Source: JBDZUZ01 sp040255445 (lineage in GTDB: Bacteria > Planctomycetota > Phycisphaerae > Phycisphaerales > UBA1924). Taken from it: a DNA stretch of 30,716 nt. Shown here one piece after another: positions 14,033 to 22,271 of the stretch; the stretch's first letter is position 1; every line of letters begins with the position of its first letter. Location: positions 1 to 30,716 of the forward strand of contig JBDZUZ010000024.1 of the NCBI GenBank assembly GCA_040255445.1, in the 5' to 3' direction. Both the position numbers and the translations under genes were made by a program. Under the pieces are notes generated by a model. The model was not told where the DNA came from and ran no database searches. It saw nothing but the letters and a program-made list of their open reading frames with translations.

Positions 14033-15127
14033 ATGATCAATACGCTTCGCACCGTTCTCATCGCGGCGGTTCTGCTGCTGCCGCGGGTCGCTTCCGCTCA
14101 GCCCGAACCAGCGACCGAACCCCGCGCGGAACGACAGCCGCTTGTCGTAGCGACCAAGGAGGCCCCGCCCTTTGTGATCGAGACCGACGGGGAGGTCCGC
14201 GGCCTGAGCATCGACCTCTGGAAGCGCGTGGCCGACTCACTCGGCCGCGAGTTCGAGTTCCGCGTGATGTCGCTCGAGGAGTCGCTGAGCGCGGTGCAGA
14301 ACGGGAACGCGGACGCCGCGGTGGCCGCGATCAGCATCACGCCGGACCGTGAGGAAGCGATGGACCTGTCCCACGGGTACTTCACGAGCGGGCTGGGGAT
14401 CGCGGTGTCTGCGGACACCGAGGGGAGCCCGTGGCTGCGCGCGGCGGGGAACCTCTTTACCTGGGGCTTTGCTTCGGCGGTGCTCGCGCTGGCGGTGCTG
14501 CTGCTCGTCGTCGGCGTGCTCGTCTGGTTCGTGGAGAGCCGCGGGAACGAGGAGCAGTTCCAGAAGGATCCCAAGCGCGGGATCGGCGATGGATTCTGGT
14601 TCGCCGCGGTGACGATGACGACGGTCGGGTATGGCGACAAAGCTCCGCGGACGCTGGCGGGGAGGGCGCTCTCGCTGGTGTGGATGTTCGCCTCGATCAT
14701 CGTGATCTCGGCGTTCACGGGCGCGATCGCATCGTCGTTGACGGCGGCGGAGATCGCGGGCACTGTGCGGGGTGTGGACGATCTGCGGAGCGCGCGGGTC
14801 GGAACGATCGGGCAGTCGGCGAGCGATGCCGCGCTGCGCGGCCGCGGCGTGACCGCGCGTCGGTATGACTCGGTTGAAGAGGGTCTGCGGGCGGTCGCCG
14901 AGGGACGCATCGACGCCTTCGTGCACGACTGGCCGATCCTGCAGTACCAGATCATGCAGGACTTCCCGGGCGAGGTGCGGGTGCTGGAGGCACGCTTCGA
15001 GCCGACGCAGTATGCGATCGCGCTGCCCAACGGATCGGAGCTGCGCGAGCCGATCAACCGCGCGATCCTGGAGATCACGCGGGAGCCGGACTGGGGGGAG
15101 GTTGTCGCGGGGTATCTAGGGAAGTGA
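14033..15127 (+). CDS. Prokaryotic ionotropic glutamate receptor (GluR0-like) ligand-gated K+ channel
   Basis: A protein of 364 residues. A signal peptide (residues 1-22, ending ASAQ) precedes lobe 1 of a periplasmic binding fold. That lobe carries the ligand arginine R106 in ISITPDREEAMDLS, the position that binds the amino-acid alpha-carboxylate in this family. TM1 spans about 143-167. A re-entrant pore helix (GFWFAAVTM) leads to the potassium selectivity filter TVGYGD (197-202), and TM2 spans about 211-234. Lobe 2 resumes at GTVRGVDDLRSARVGTIG and contains D299 (VHDW), a candidate for the acidic residue that binds the amino group. The order lobe 1-TM1-P-TM2-lobe 2 is that of GluR0, which tetramerises and opens a potassium pore on amino-acid binding. 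The ligand here is unknown. It is encoded divergently from the methyltransferase. Confidence 0.93.
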   Translation: MINTLRTVLIAAVLLLPRVASAQPEPATEPRAERQPLVVATKEAPPFVIETDGEVRGLSIDLWKRVADSLGREFEFRVMSLEESLSAVQNGNADAAVAAISITPDREEAMDLSHGYFTSGLGIAVSADTEGSPWLRAAGNLFTWGFASAVLALAVLLLVVGVLVWFVESRGNEEQFQKDPKRGIGDGFWFAAVTMTTVGYGDKAPRTLAGRALSLVWMFASIIVISAFTGAIASSLTAAEIAGTVRGVDDLRSARVGTIGQSASDAALRGRGVTARRYDSVEEGLRAVAEGRIDAFVHDWPILQYQIMQDFPGEVRVLEARFEPTQYAIALPNGSELREPINRAILEITREPDWGEVVAGYLGK

Positions 15128-15156
15128 TCCCCGCCGCGCTGAAGGGCCGCCTGTTG

Positions 15157-15162
15157 TATCGT
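15157..15162 (+). promoter_or_regulatory. -10-like TATCGT, 7 nt before the thioesterase ATG
   Basis: TATCGT-GCATTGT-ATG. There is no Shine-Dalgarno, and the hexamer supports the ATG at 15170 over the GTG at 15161, which would overlap it. Confidence 0.5.
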
Positions 15163-15169
15163 GCATTGT

Positions 15170-15643
15170 ATGAGCGATCCGTACACCCGCGAGTTCGAGC
15201 TTGCCCGCATCGTCATCGACATCCCGGTGGCGTGGGGTGAGATGGATGCGCTGGGGCATGTGAACAACGTGGCGTACTACCGGTATCTGGAGTCGGCTCG
15301 GGTCGATTACTTGCGGCGGGTTGGATACGAGCGGCTGGGCGGGGGCGGCAGCGCCGCGCATGACCGCGGCGGGTCCGCGGGCATCGGGTTCATTCTGCAG
15401 TCGGCATCGTGCCGGTTCCGCAGGCCGGTGGTGTTTCCGGACACGGTGCGGGTGAGTGCGCGGTGTACGGCGATCGCGGAGGATCGGTTCACGCTGACGC
15501 ACGTGGTCATGAGCGCTGCGCAGGGTGCCGCGGCGGCGGTTGGGGAGAGCGTGATCGTGAGTTATGACTACGCGCGGGGGTGCAAGGCGCCGCTGGATGC
15601 AGCGCTCGCGGCGGCGATGCGGGAGCTTGATGGGGTCGCGTGA
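15170..15643 (+). CDS. Hot-dog-fold acyl-CoA thioesterase (4HBT family)
   Basis: A 157-residue protein with the 4-hydroxybenzoyl-CoA thioesterase signature WGEMDALGHVNNVAYYRYLESARVDYLRRVG. The aspartate of this motif is the family's catalytic residue. A beta-rich hot-dog core follows (FILQSASCRFRRPVVFPDTVRVSARC...DRFTLTHVVMS). Members hydrolyse acyl-CoA thioesters and act as tetramers in the cytoplasm; the YbgC-type is one example. The acyl chain cannot be predicted. ATG 15170 is preferred to GTG 15161. The gene converges on the TPR gene with only 13 bp between stop codons. Confidence 0.87.
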   Translation: MSDPYTREFELARIVIDIPVAWGEMDALGHVNNVAYYRYLESARVDYLRRVGYERLGGGGSAAHDRGGSAGIGFILQSASCRFRRPVVFPDTVRVSARCTAIAEDRFTLTHVVMSAAQGAAAAVGESVIVSYDYARGCKAPLDAALAAAMRELDGVA

Positions 15644-15656
15644 GTGGCTGGGGTGA

Positions 15657-16415
15657 TCAGAGGGCCGCGCTGTCGCTCGTAGTCGGTGCGGATGGCGCGG
15701 ACGGGGTGTCGAGTGCGGCGATCCATTCTGCGCAACGCACCTGACCCTTTTTCTGGCCGACGCGCTGATAGGCGGCGATCGCGCGGAGCCAGTAGTTGCG
15801 GGCGTCCTCGGGCCGGCCCCGGGCGAGGGCGACTTCGCCGAGGTTCGAGAGCTTGGTGGCGGCGATCGCATCGGCGCCGATCCGCTCAGCGATCGCGAGT
15901 GATTCGAGGTACATGGCCTCGGCTTTGGCGAGGTCGCCGCGTTTCTCGGGGATGAGGGCCAGGTTGCCGATATCGCGGGCGATGCCCTCATCGTCCGCCG
16001 CGGCGCGGTCGAGCGCGAGCGCGTGCTCGAAGTGGCACTGTGCTTCATCAAGATCTTCGCGGAAGAAGGCGATGAGACCGAGGTTGTTCCACGCGCGGGC
16101 CGCGGCGGGCGATCGAGACAGGCCGGTCTCGCTCAGGATCTCGAGTCGCCGGCGGGCGAGTCGCTCGGCTTCATCGCGGTCCTCGGTGCGGAAGAAGAAC
16201 TGGAAGCCAAGGTAGAGGAGACGGATGTCGCGGGTGCGGGGCAGGGCATCACGCAGGAGCGCGGCGGCCGCGGCGGTGTTTCCCGAATCCGCGGTGGCGA
16301 CGGCTTGCTCGACGAGGTTGCAGACCGCGCGGTCAGCGCCGGTGAGTTCGGCCGCGGCAGCGCGGAGGCCGGCGAGTGTGTCGGGGGAGAACAGGCTGTC
16401 TTGCGGCTCGGTCAT
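15657..16415 (-). CDS. Tetratricopeptide-repeat protein
   Basis: A 252-residue soluble protein made of helical repeats. Clear TPR units are AARAWNNLGLIAFFREDLDEAQCHFEHALAL, GIARDIGNLALIPEKRGDLAKAEAMYLESLAI and ATKLSNLGEVALARGRPEDARNYWLRAIAAY, with a fourth more divergent unit before them. Such arrays bind protein partners. No signal peptide or enzymatic domain is seen. It starts 50 bp after the acetyltransferase stop on the same strand and may be co-transcribed with it. The C-terminal 20 residues are Ser/Ala/Pro-rich and probably disordered. The start shows no strong Shine-Dalgarno. Confidence 0.82.
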   Translation of the reverse strand: MTEPQDSLFSPDTLAGLRAAAAELTGADRAVCNLVEQAVATADSGNTAAAAALLRDALPRTRDIRLLYLGFQFFFRTEDRDEAERLARRRLEILSETGLSRSPAAARAWNNLGLIAFFREDLDEAQCHFEHALALDRAAADDEGIARDIGNLALIPEKRGDLAKAEAMYLESLAIAERIGADAIAATKLSNLGEVALARGRPEDARNYWLRAIAAYQRVGQKKGQVRCAEWIAALDTPSAPSAPTTSDSAAL

Positions 16416-16465
16416 GTTCGAGTGCGTTTGGGTGTGATCAGCCGGTTGCGGTCAACGGCATGAGG

Positions 16466-17044
16466 TCAGAGTTGCCGCACGATACGGGCGGGGTTGCCGA
16501 CGGCGACGACGTTGGGCGGGATGTCGCGGATGACGACTGCGCCCGCGCCGATCACGCTGTTCTCGCCGATGGTGACGCCGGGGCAGACGATGACGCCACC
16601 GCCGAGCCAGACGTTGTCGGCGATCGTGATGGGCTTTGAGCCCTCCCACTTCGCGCGGCGCGGCTCGGGCTCGATCGGGTGGGTCGCGGTGAGGAGCTGG
16701 ACGTTGGGACCGATCTGGACATCTGCGCCGATGGTGATCTTCCCGACGTCGAGGGCGATGAGGCCCCAGTTGGCGAAGGTGCGGGCGCCGATGTGGATGT
16801 TGAAGCCGTAGTCGCAGCGGAACGGGGGGCGGATGGTGGCGCCGTCGCCGAGCGTGCCGAGAAGGTCTCGGAGGATTGCAGCGCGGCCGGCGTGGTCGGC
16901 GCCGGGGAGGGCGTTGAAGCGGGCGGTGAGCTCGGCGGCGCGGTCGGCGTGGCGGAACATCTCATCGCCGCCGGCGATGTACTGGTCGCCGGCGAGCATG
17001 CGCTGCCAGTGGGAACGGTGGTCTTCCAGATATGGGTCGGTCAT
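16466..17044 (-). CDS. Sugar O-acetyltransferase, maltose/galactoside-acetyltransferase type
   Basis: A 192-residue protein with the N-terminal maltose-acetyltransferase helix pair (DRAAELTARFNALPGADHAGRAAILRDLL). A left-handed beta-helix of hexapeptide repeats follows: FRCDYGFNIHIGARTFANWGLIALDVGKITIGADVQIGPNVQL, the TATHPIEPEPR loop carrying the catalytic histidine (in THPI), then KPITIADNVWLGGGVIVCPGVTIGENSVIGAGAVV. It transfers acetyl from acetyl-CoA to a sugar hydroxyl and forms trimers in the cytoplasm. The frame opens at 17113, but MTDPYLEDHRSHWQRM at 17044 matches the family start and has a TATCCT hexamer 8 nt upstream. The exact sugar is unknown. Confidence 0.9.
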   Translation of the reverse strand: MTDPYLEDHRSHWQRMLAGDQYIAGGDEMFRHADRAAELTARFNALPGADHAGRAAILRDLLGTLGDGATIRPPFRCDYGFNIHIGARTFANWGLIALDVGKITIGADVQIGPNVQLLTATHPIEPEPRRAKWEGSKPITIADNVWLGGGVIVCPGVTIGENSVIGAGAVVIRDIPPNVVAVGNPARIVRQL

Positions 17045-17052
17045 GACCGTCG

Positions 17053-17058
17053 AGGATA
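17053..17058 (-). promoter_or_regulatory. -10-like TATCCT, 8 nt before the acetyltransferase ATG
   Basis: On the minus strand TATCCT-CGACGGTC-ATG. No Shine-Dalgarno is visible, so this is a likely leaderless or near-leaderless start. Confidence 0.45.
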
Positions 17059-17168
17059 GTGCGGCTGCGTGACCGGGCCCTGGCGAGCCCGTCGCGAGAG
17101 ATGTGCTCTTCATGTAGCTCGGTTGCGCGGTGTCGCGGCGTTGCCCGCGCTATGACACTGATGCACCC

Positions 17169-17858
17169 ATGTTCGGATCACGCCAGCCAGCTGATGATTC
17201 CGCGCGGATCAACCGCATGGTTGATGAGCAGATCATCGCCCGCGGCATCCGCGATGAGCGGCTGATCGCCGCGATGCGGGCGGTGCCGCGGGCGGCGTTT
17301 GTGCCGGAGGGTCTCCGCGATGCGGCGTACGACGATCGGGCCCTGCCGATCGAGGCGGGGCAGACGATCTCGCAGCCGTACATCGTTGCGCTCATGACCC
17401 GGGCGCTGGAGATCCGGCCGACCGATCGGGTTCTGGAGGTTGGCGCCGGGTCGGGGTACGCGGCTGCCATTCTCGGTCGGCTCGCGGCGGAGGTGTACGC
17501 GGTGGAGCGGCACGAAGAGCTGGTCGCGCTGGCGGCGGAGCGGATGCGGACGCTCGGGTACAGCAATGTCTACATCAGGCAGGCCGCGGATGGGTTGGGC
17601 TTGCCCGAGCATGCGCCGTTCGACGCGATCTCGGTTGCGGCCGGGGCGCCGCGGATCGCCGGTTCGCTGTGCCGACAACTCGCGATCGGCGGGCGGCTGG
17701 TGATGCCGGTGGGTGCATCGCGGGTGGACCAGCAGCTGGTGCGGGTGCGAAGGACCGGCGAGGATGCGTACACGGAGGAGCGGCTGGGGAGCGTGCACTT
17801 CGTGCCGCTGATCGGGAGGGAGGCGTGGCCCGGGGGTGATGCGCCGGACACGCCGTGA
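17169..17858 (+). CDS. pcm: Protein-L-isoaspartate O-methyltransferase
   Basis: A 229-residue protein that repairs isoaspartyl residues by methylating their side chain with S-adenosylmethionine. The N-terminal half is typical: RLIAAMRAVPRAAFVPEGLRDAAYDDRALPIEAGQTISQPYIVALM. SAM motif I VLEVGAGSGYAAAILGRLAAEVYAVER follows, then FDAISVAAGAPRIAGSLCRQLAIGGRLVMPVG. All hallmark motifs are present and the length is normal for the family. MFGSRQPADD at 17169 is preferred to the in-frame ATG at 17130 because the upstream residues are unrelated to the family. No Shine-Dalgarno is evident. It diverges from the acetyltransferase gene. Confidence 0.92.
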   Translation: MFGSRQPADDSARINRMVDEQIIARGIRDERLIAAMRAVPRAAFVPEGLRDAAYDDRALPIEAGQTISQPYIVALMTRALEIRPTDRVLEVGAGSGYAAAILGRLAAEVYAVERHEELVALAAERMRTLGYSNVYIRQAADGLGLPEHAPFDAISVAAGAPRIAGSLCRQLAIGGRLVMPVGASRVDQQLVRVRRTGEDAYTEERLGSVHFVPLIGREAWPGGDAPDTP

Positions 17859-17908
17859 TCGCCGCCGCGGCTGTATCCATTGCTGGCCGGCAACGCACCA
17901 ACGATTCA

Positions 17909-18715
17909 TCAATAGCGGTTCAGGATCGCCTCGAAGAGCGCGATGCGTTGTTCATCATCGAGCACCGCGTAGAGGCGGCGGGCCAGCTCGTGACGCTGCT
18001 CCTGCGTGGGACGGAGCTGGGACTCGCGGATGTAGTCGATGACCGCAGCGCGTAGTTGCACGCGCTGCTCGGGGGTCGGCTCCGCGAGCTCGTAGATACG
18101 TTCGAGCCGCTCCTGGAAGGGGCGGAGGGTTCGCTCGAAGGCGAGGCGGAGTTCGGTCTGGAAGAGCGTGCGGGTCAGGCGGGGGCGGATGGTCGCCGCA
18201 TCGACATTGGCGCGGCGGGCCTCCGCGGCTTCCCACGCCGACCAGTAGTCTTCGATCAGGCGGGTGAACTGGGCCTGCTGGTTCATGTCGAGCACCGCGC
18301 TGAGCGGCTTGAGTAGCGGGAAGCGTTCTTCGCGGTCTTCGAAGAGGCCGTGCAGACGTTCGTAGAAGCCGAGCGCGGCCTGGTTGTCGCCGGCGCGAAT
18401 GGCGTCGGTTGCTTCGCGGACGAGGTCGATATTCTCGACGAGCATGCGGTTCAGGCGGCCGCCGCGGTCCGCGATGATCTCGCGGGCCTGCTCGCGGATG
18501 TGCGGCGGGAGCAGCATGATCTCGATCGCGGCCTCTTCGGGCCGGCCCTCGAGCATGATGAGGCGGCCCTGCGCATCGTGGCGGACGAGCGTGTTGGCGA
18601 CGTTCTCGGGGACGACCGGGCCGCGGAGGGCATCGGCATCGTCTGGCTGGGCGTGTGCGAGGGGCTGGGCGAAGAGAGTGAGCAGCGACACCACGAGCGC
18701 GGTGGAGGTCTTCAT
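17909..18715 (-). CDS. Secreted helical hypothetical protein
   Basis: A protein of 268 residues that I cannot place in a named family. It has a signal peptide (MKTSTALVVSLLTLFAQPLAHA, cleavage near residue 22). The mature protein is almost entirely helical, rich in Leu, Arg, Glu and Gln (for example LFQTELRLAFERTLRPFQERLERIYELAEPTPEQRVQLRAAVIDYI), and ends in a Glu/Arg-rich helix. The PTPEQRVQL/PTQEQRHEL pattern resembles the Spy/CpxP-like periplasmic helical proteins with their T-x-E-Q turns, but this is only a resemblance. A TAGTAT hexamer lies 6 nt before the ATG, inside the 41-bp gap after the SOUL gene, so it probably has its own promoter. Confidence 0.7.
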   Translation of the reverse strand: MKTSTALVVSLLTLFAQPLAHAQPDDADALRGPVVPENVANTLVRHDAQGRLIMLEGRPEEAAIEIMLLPPHIREQAREIIADRGGRLNRMLVENIDLVREATDAIRAGDNQAALGFYERLHGLFEDREERFPLLKPLSAVLDMNQQAQFTRLIEDYWSAWEAAEARRANVDAATIRPRLTRTLFQTELRLAFERTLRPFQERLERIYELAEPTPEQRVQLRAAVIDYIRESQLRPTQEQRHELARRLYAVLDDEQRIALFEAILNRY

Positions 18716-18721
18716 GCGGCC

Positions 18722-18727
18722 ATACTA
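18722..18727 (-). promoter_or_regulatory. -10-like TAGTAT, 6 nt before the ATG at 18715
   Basis: On the minus strand TAGTAT-GGCCGC-ATG. It is a good -10 match at the exact 6-nt spacing shared by five other genes in the window. Confidence 0.6.
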
Positions 18728-18756
18728 CCGCGCACGAGCTTGATTCAGGGACGGGC

Positions 18757-19416
18757 TCAGCGGGGGTCAGGATCGCTTGAACTGGATGCGCTCGGGCTTA
18801 CATCGCGGGGCCGGACGGGCATTTGGACTTCGCCGTAGCGCATGAAGATGGGGACCATGGGGCCGTTGTAGCCGAGGAACCGCGGCGGGCCGGTGCGTTC
18901 GTACTCGTCGTTGTGCTCGGTGAGCCAGGCGGCGAGCTTGTCGAGGCCATTTTCGAAGGTGGCATCGTTGTACCCGCCGCGGACGCCGACGCTGGCGAAG
19001 AGCTGCTTGTCGACATCGCGGACCTCGACGGGGCCCTGTTCGCCGGTGTTGCCGAGCTGGGTCGAGCGGTAGAGGAAGGCCATGGAGGTCATTCTGGCAT
19101 TGTCCGGCGATGCGTCTTCGTAGCCCATGTCGACAGGGGCGGTCATCGCGATGTCGTTGGTCTTGATGTGCTGGAAGAGCTCCCAGAACATCGGGTTCAT
19201 GCCGCGGCCGTTGACATCGGTCTGATCGACGACCGCAGCCCGGTAGACCGGGTATTCGCGGAGCTCGACTTTGCCGACGGGGGTGAGTTGCGGCCAGCCT
19301 TCCGGCGTGGCGGCGGACTTGATGTACCAGGTCCCGCCGGAGAAGCGGACGCAGCCGGCGGTGACGCCCAGCCCCAGAAAGATGCTCAGGAGCAGGAGGC
19401 CCTTTAGATACAGCAT
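18757..19416 (-). CDS. SOUL-family heme-binding-like lipoprotein
   Basis: A 219-residue protein whose N-terminus MLYLKGLLLLSIFLGLGVTAGC is a lipoprotein-type signal ending in a cysteine at about residue 22, so the protein is probably lipid-anchored. The rest matches the SOUL/HBP fold: VGKVELREYPVYRAAVV at the start of the barrel, FWELFQHIKTNDIAMTAPVDMGYE (the conserved IAMTAPV block), then KLAAWLTEHNDEYERTGPPRFLGYNGPMVP. Eukaryotic members bind heme or tetrapyrroles; the bacterial function is unknown. The start at 19416 has an AAAGGA ribosome-binding site 7 nt upstream, better than the frame opening at 19443. A Ser/Asp-rich tail ends the protein. Confidence 0.85.
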   Translation of the reverse strand: MLYLKGLLLLSIFLGLGVTAGCVRFSGGTWYIKSAATPEGWPQLTPVGKVELREYPVYRAAVVDQTDVNGRGMNPMFWELFQHIKTNDIAMTAPVDMGYEDASPDNARMTSMAFLYRSTQLGNTGEQGPVEVRDVDKQLFASVGVRGGYNDATFENGLDKLAAWLTEHNDEYERTGPPRFLGYNGPMVPIFMRYGEVQMPVRPRDVSPSASSSSDPDPR

Positions 19417-19486
19417 GCGACGTCCTTTGCGTGTGCGGGTCACGCGTGGGATTCGCGGGGGGTTGGCGGTGGGATTCGGGAGCGGG

Positions 19487-20044
19487 TTAGAGGGCGACGC
19501 GGGAGAGTTCGCGGTGCTCAGCGCCCGAGTCGGTGAGGACGCTGCGCATCAGGGCGATGTGCGTGACCTCGAAGGGGCCGAGGGCCGCCGCGGCTTCATC
19601 GTCGAGCGGGGCGGTCCAGCGTTGTCCGCTGCCGGGGAGGCGGCGGATGGTCAGGTGCGGGAGGAAGCGGTCCTGGTCCTTCTGCTTCGCGGTGCGGGCG
19701 AGGCGGAGGACGAGGCGGCGGTGGAGTTCGAGGAGGGTTGGGTCGGGTGCGCACTCGATCGCGATGACGCGGGCGTGGGCGGGCTTTGGGAGCGCGATGA
19801 TCCTGGTTGGTGTGAGGGTGAAGGGCGGGAGGCCGGATGCGCTGCGGGCGACGGACTCGGAGATCGTGTCGAGTTCGCGCGGGTCGGCGGGGCCGATGAA
19901 GTGGATGGTGAGGTGGAGCTGGTCGGCGGGGCTGGCGCGGCCGGGGGCGGTGTCATCGATGAGGGAGAGGGCAGCGCGGGTCCAGGCCGCGGGCGGGTAG
20001 GCGGCGATGAAGAGGCGTTGGGGTGTGTGTTTGGGGGAGGGCAT
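19487..20044 (-). CDS. thpR: RNA 2',3'-cyclic phosphodiesterase (2H phosphoesterase)
   Basis: A 185-residue protein with the two HxT motifs that define the 2H family: LHLTIHFIG (H44, T46) and FLPHLTIRRLP (H130, T132). The opening RLFIAAYPPAA and the DQLHLTIHFIGPAD context are typical of ThpR. It hydrolyses 2',3'-cyclic phosphate ends of RNA and was first described as a 2'-5' RNA ligase. The frame opens at 20170, but MPSPKHTPQRLFIA at 20044 matches the family start. A TACACT hexamer lies 13 nt upstream. It follows a hairpin repeat region that separates it from the UDP-glucuronate decarboxylase gene. Confidence 0.9.
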   Translation of the reverse strand: MPSPKHTPQRLFIAAYPPAAWTRAALSLIDDTAPGRASPADQLHLTIHFIGPADPRELDTISESVARSASGLPPFTLTPTRIIALPKPAHARVIAIECAPDPTLLELHRRLVLRLARTAKQKDQDRFLPHLTIRRLPGSGQRWTAPLDDEAAAALGPFEVTHIALMRSVLTDSGAEHRELSRVAL

Positions 20045-20057
20045 GCGCTGTGCGCGC

Positions 20058-20063
20058 AGTGTA
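20058..20063 (-). promoter_or_regulatory. -10-like TACACT, 13 nt before the thpR ATG
   Basis: On the minus strand TACACT lies 13 nt before the ATG, which would give a very short 5' leader. It lies beyond the hairpin at 20139-20168 and could give thpR its own promoter. Confidence 0.35.
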
Positions 20064-20138
20064 GCGGAGCGGCGCGTTGCATCCGGTGTCGGCAGATCGC
20101 GCGAGTAAGGTGTGCAATGCGCGGTGGGGCGCGTGGTA

Positions 20139-20194
20139 GCCACCGAGATCCAGAGCGATCTCGGTGGCACGCCCGATCGATCTCGGTGGCACGC
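20139..20194 (-). terminator. 12-bp hairpin with a duplicated arm after the decarboxylase gene
   Basis: On the plus strand GCCACCGAGATC (20139-20150) pairs perfectly with GATCTCGGTGGC at 20157-20168 (6-nt loop) and equally with a second identical copy at 20179-20190. The 17-bp unit CGATCTCGGTGGCACGC is present twice at a 22-bp period (20156-20172, 20178-20194). It begins at the base next to the decarboxylase stop codon. It can act as a terminator or mRNA 3'-end structure; no T-run follows. Confidence 0.6.
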
Positions 20195-21166
<972 letters not shown>

Positions 21167-21218
21167 GACGCTTCCCTGCTCCTGTTGCCGGCGCGCGATC
21201 GGCCGCGGCCCGGGTGAA

Positions 21219-22238
21219 TCACTTCTGCTCGCAGAGCCACTTTCCGTACCAGGCGATCGCTTCGGCTGGTTTCCACTTGGGCCGCCAGCCCAGACCGGTC
21301 TGCGTGGCGGACATGTCCGCCTGGGTGAAGTCCTGATAAAAAGCCCGGATGGACTCGGGCATGTCGAAGTAATCGGTCGGACGGTCGGCCGGGCTCAAGC
21401 CCATCGAGCCGCGGAGGGCATCAACGATCTGGTTGAAGCTGGTGGCGACGCCCGAGCCGAGGTTATAGACCCCGGGCTTGAGGCGGCCGGCGGGGAGGTC
21501 GCCGAGGCCGGCCGCGGCGATGGTGCAGTCGACGACATCATCGACGAAGACCTGGTCGCGGGACTGGGAGCCGTCGGTGAAGAGGCGGGGGCGCTTGCCG
21601 TCCATGAGCTGGCGGGCGAGTTGGAAGATCATCGAGGCCATCTTGCCCTTGCGCGATTCGCCGGGGCCGAAGACGTTGAAGTAGCGGAGGCCGACGATGT
21701 GCGGGTCGTGGGCGGCTTCTTTGGCGAGGCGGCGGTGCTCGCACTCCATGAGCCACTTGCTGAAGCCGTAGACGTTGTCGGGGCGGCCGGCGGCGGTGGT
21801 CGGGAAGGGCTTCTTCTCGCGGGCCTGGGGCGGGGTGCCGTAGGTTGCCGCGCTGCTGGCGTAGACGAGCGGGGTCTTCTCGTGGATCGCAGCGCGGAGC
21901 ATGGGGACGAAGCCGGTGGTGTTGATGCGGAGCATCAGCGGCTCATCGGCGACGGTGGTGTCGGTGATGGCGCCCAGGTGGAAGATGGCGCGGGGCTTCT
22001 CGCGGTGGATCGCTTCATCCCAGTCGATGGCGTCGTAGGACTCGGCGATGACGCTGCCGCTGAAGTGGGCGAGGCCCTTGCGGTCGAAGCTCTCGATGAT
22101 GTTGTTGAAGGAGCCGGAGCGCATGTCGTCGATCACGATGATGCGAGCTTCGGGATCGCGGACGACCAACTCCGCGGCGAGATTGCTGCCGACGAAGCCG
22201 GCGCCGCCGGTGACGATGTAGCAGGGCGCCTGGGCCAT
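21219..22238 (-). CDS. hldD: ADP-L-glycero-D-manno-heptose 6-epimerase
   Basis: A 339-residue extended SDR with NAD(P)-binding TGGAGFVGSNLAAEL at residues 10-24, SSAATYG and the catalytic YGFSKWLME. The hldD-like C-terminal region reads FDMPESIRAFYQDFTQADMSATQTGLGW, corresponding to the YQxFTQAD block of HldD. RYFNVFGPGESRKGKMASMIF and GSQSRDQVFVDDVVD also fit. It converts ADP-D-glycero- to ADP-L-glycero-D-manno-heptose for lipopolysaccharide inner core. The start has a TACCCT hexamer exactly 6 nt upstream and no Shine-Dalgarno. It follows the LysM gene by 33 bp and may have an internal leaderless promoter within the same-strand run. Confidence 0.88.
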   Translation of the reverse strand: MAQAPCYIVTGGAGFVGSNLAAELVVRDPEARIIVIDDMRSGSFNNIIESFDRKGLAHFSGSVIAESYDAIDWDEAIHREKPRAIFHLGAITDTTVADEPLMLRINTTGFVPMLRAAIHEKTPLVYASSAATYGTPPQAREKKPFPTTAAGRPDNVYGFSKWLMECEHRRLAKEAAHDPHIVGLRYFNVFGPGESRKGKMASMIFQLARQLMDGKRPRLFTDGSQSRDQVFVDDVVDCTIAAAGLGDLPAGRLKPGVYNLGSGVATSFNQIVDALRGSMGLSPADRPTDYFDMPESIRAFYQDFTQADMSATQTGLGWRPKWKPAEAIAWYGKWLCEQK

Positions 22239-22244
22239 GGCCGA

Positions 22245-22250
22245 AGGGTA
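22245..22250 (-). promoter_or_regulatory. -10-like TACCCT, 6 nt before the hldD ATG
   Basis: On the minus strand TACCCT-TCGGCC-ATG, in the 33-bp gap after the LysM gene. Confidence 0.55.
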
Positions 22251-22271
22251 CTCCCCGCGCGTGCAGCGCGG

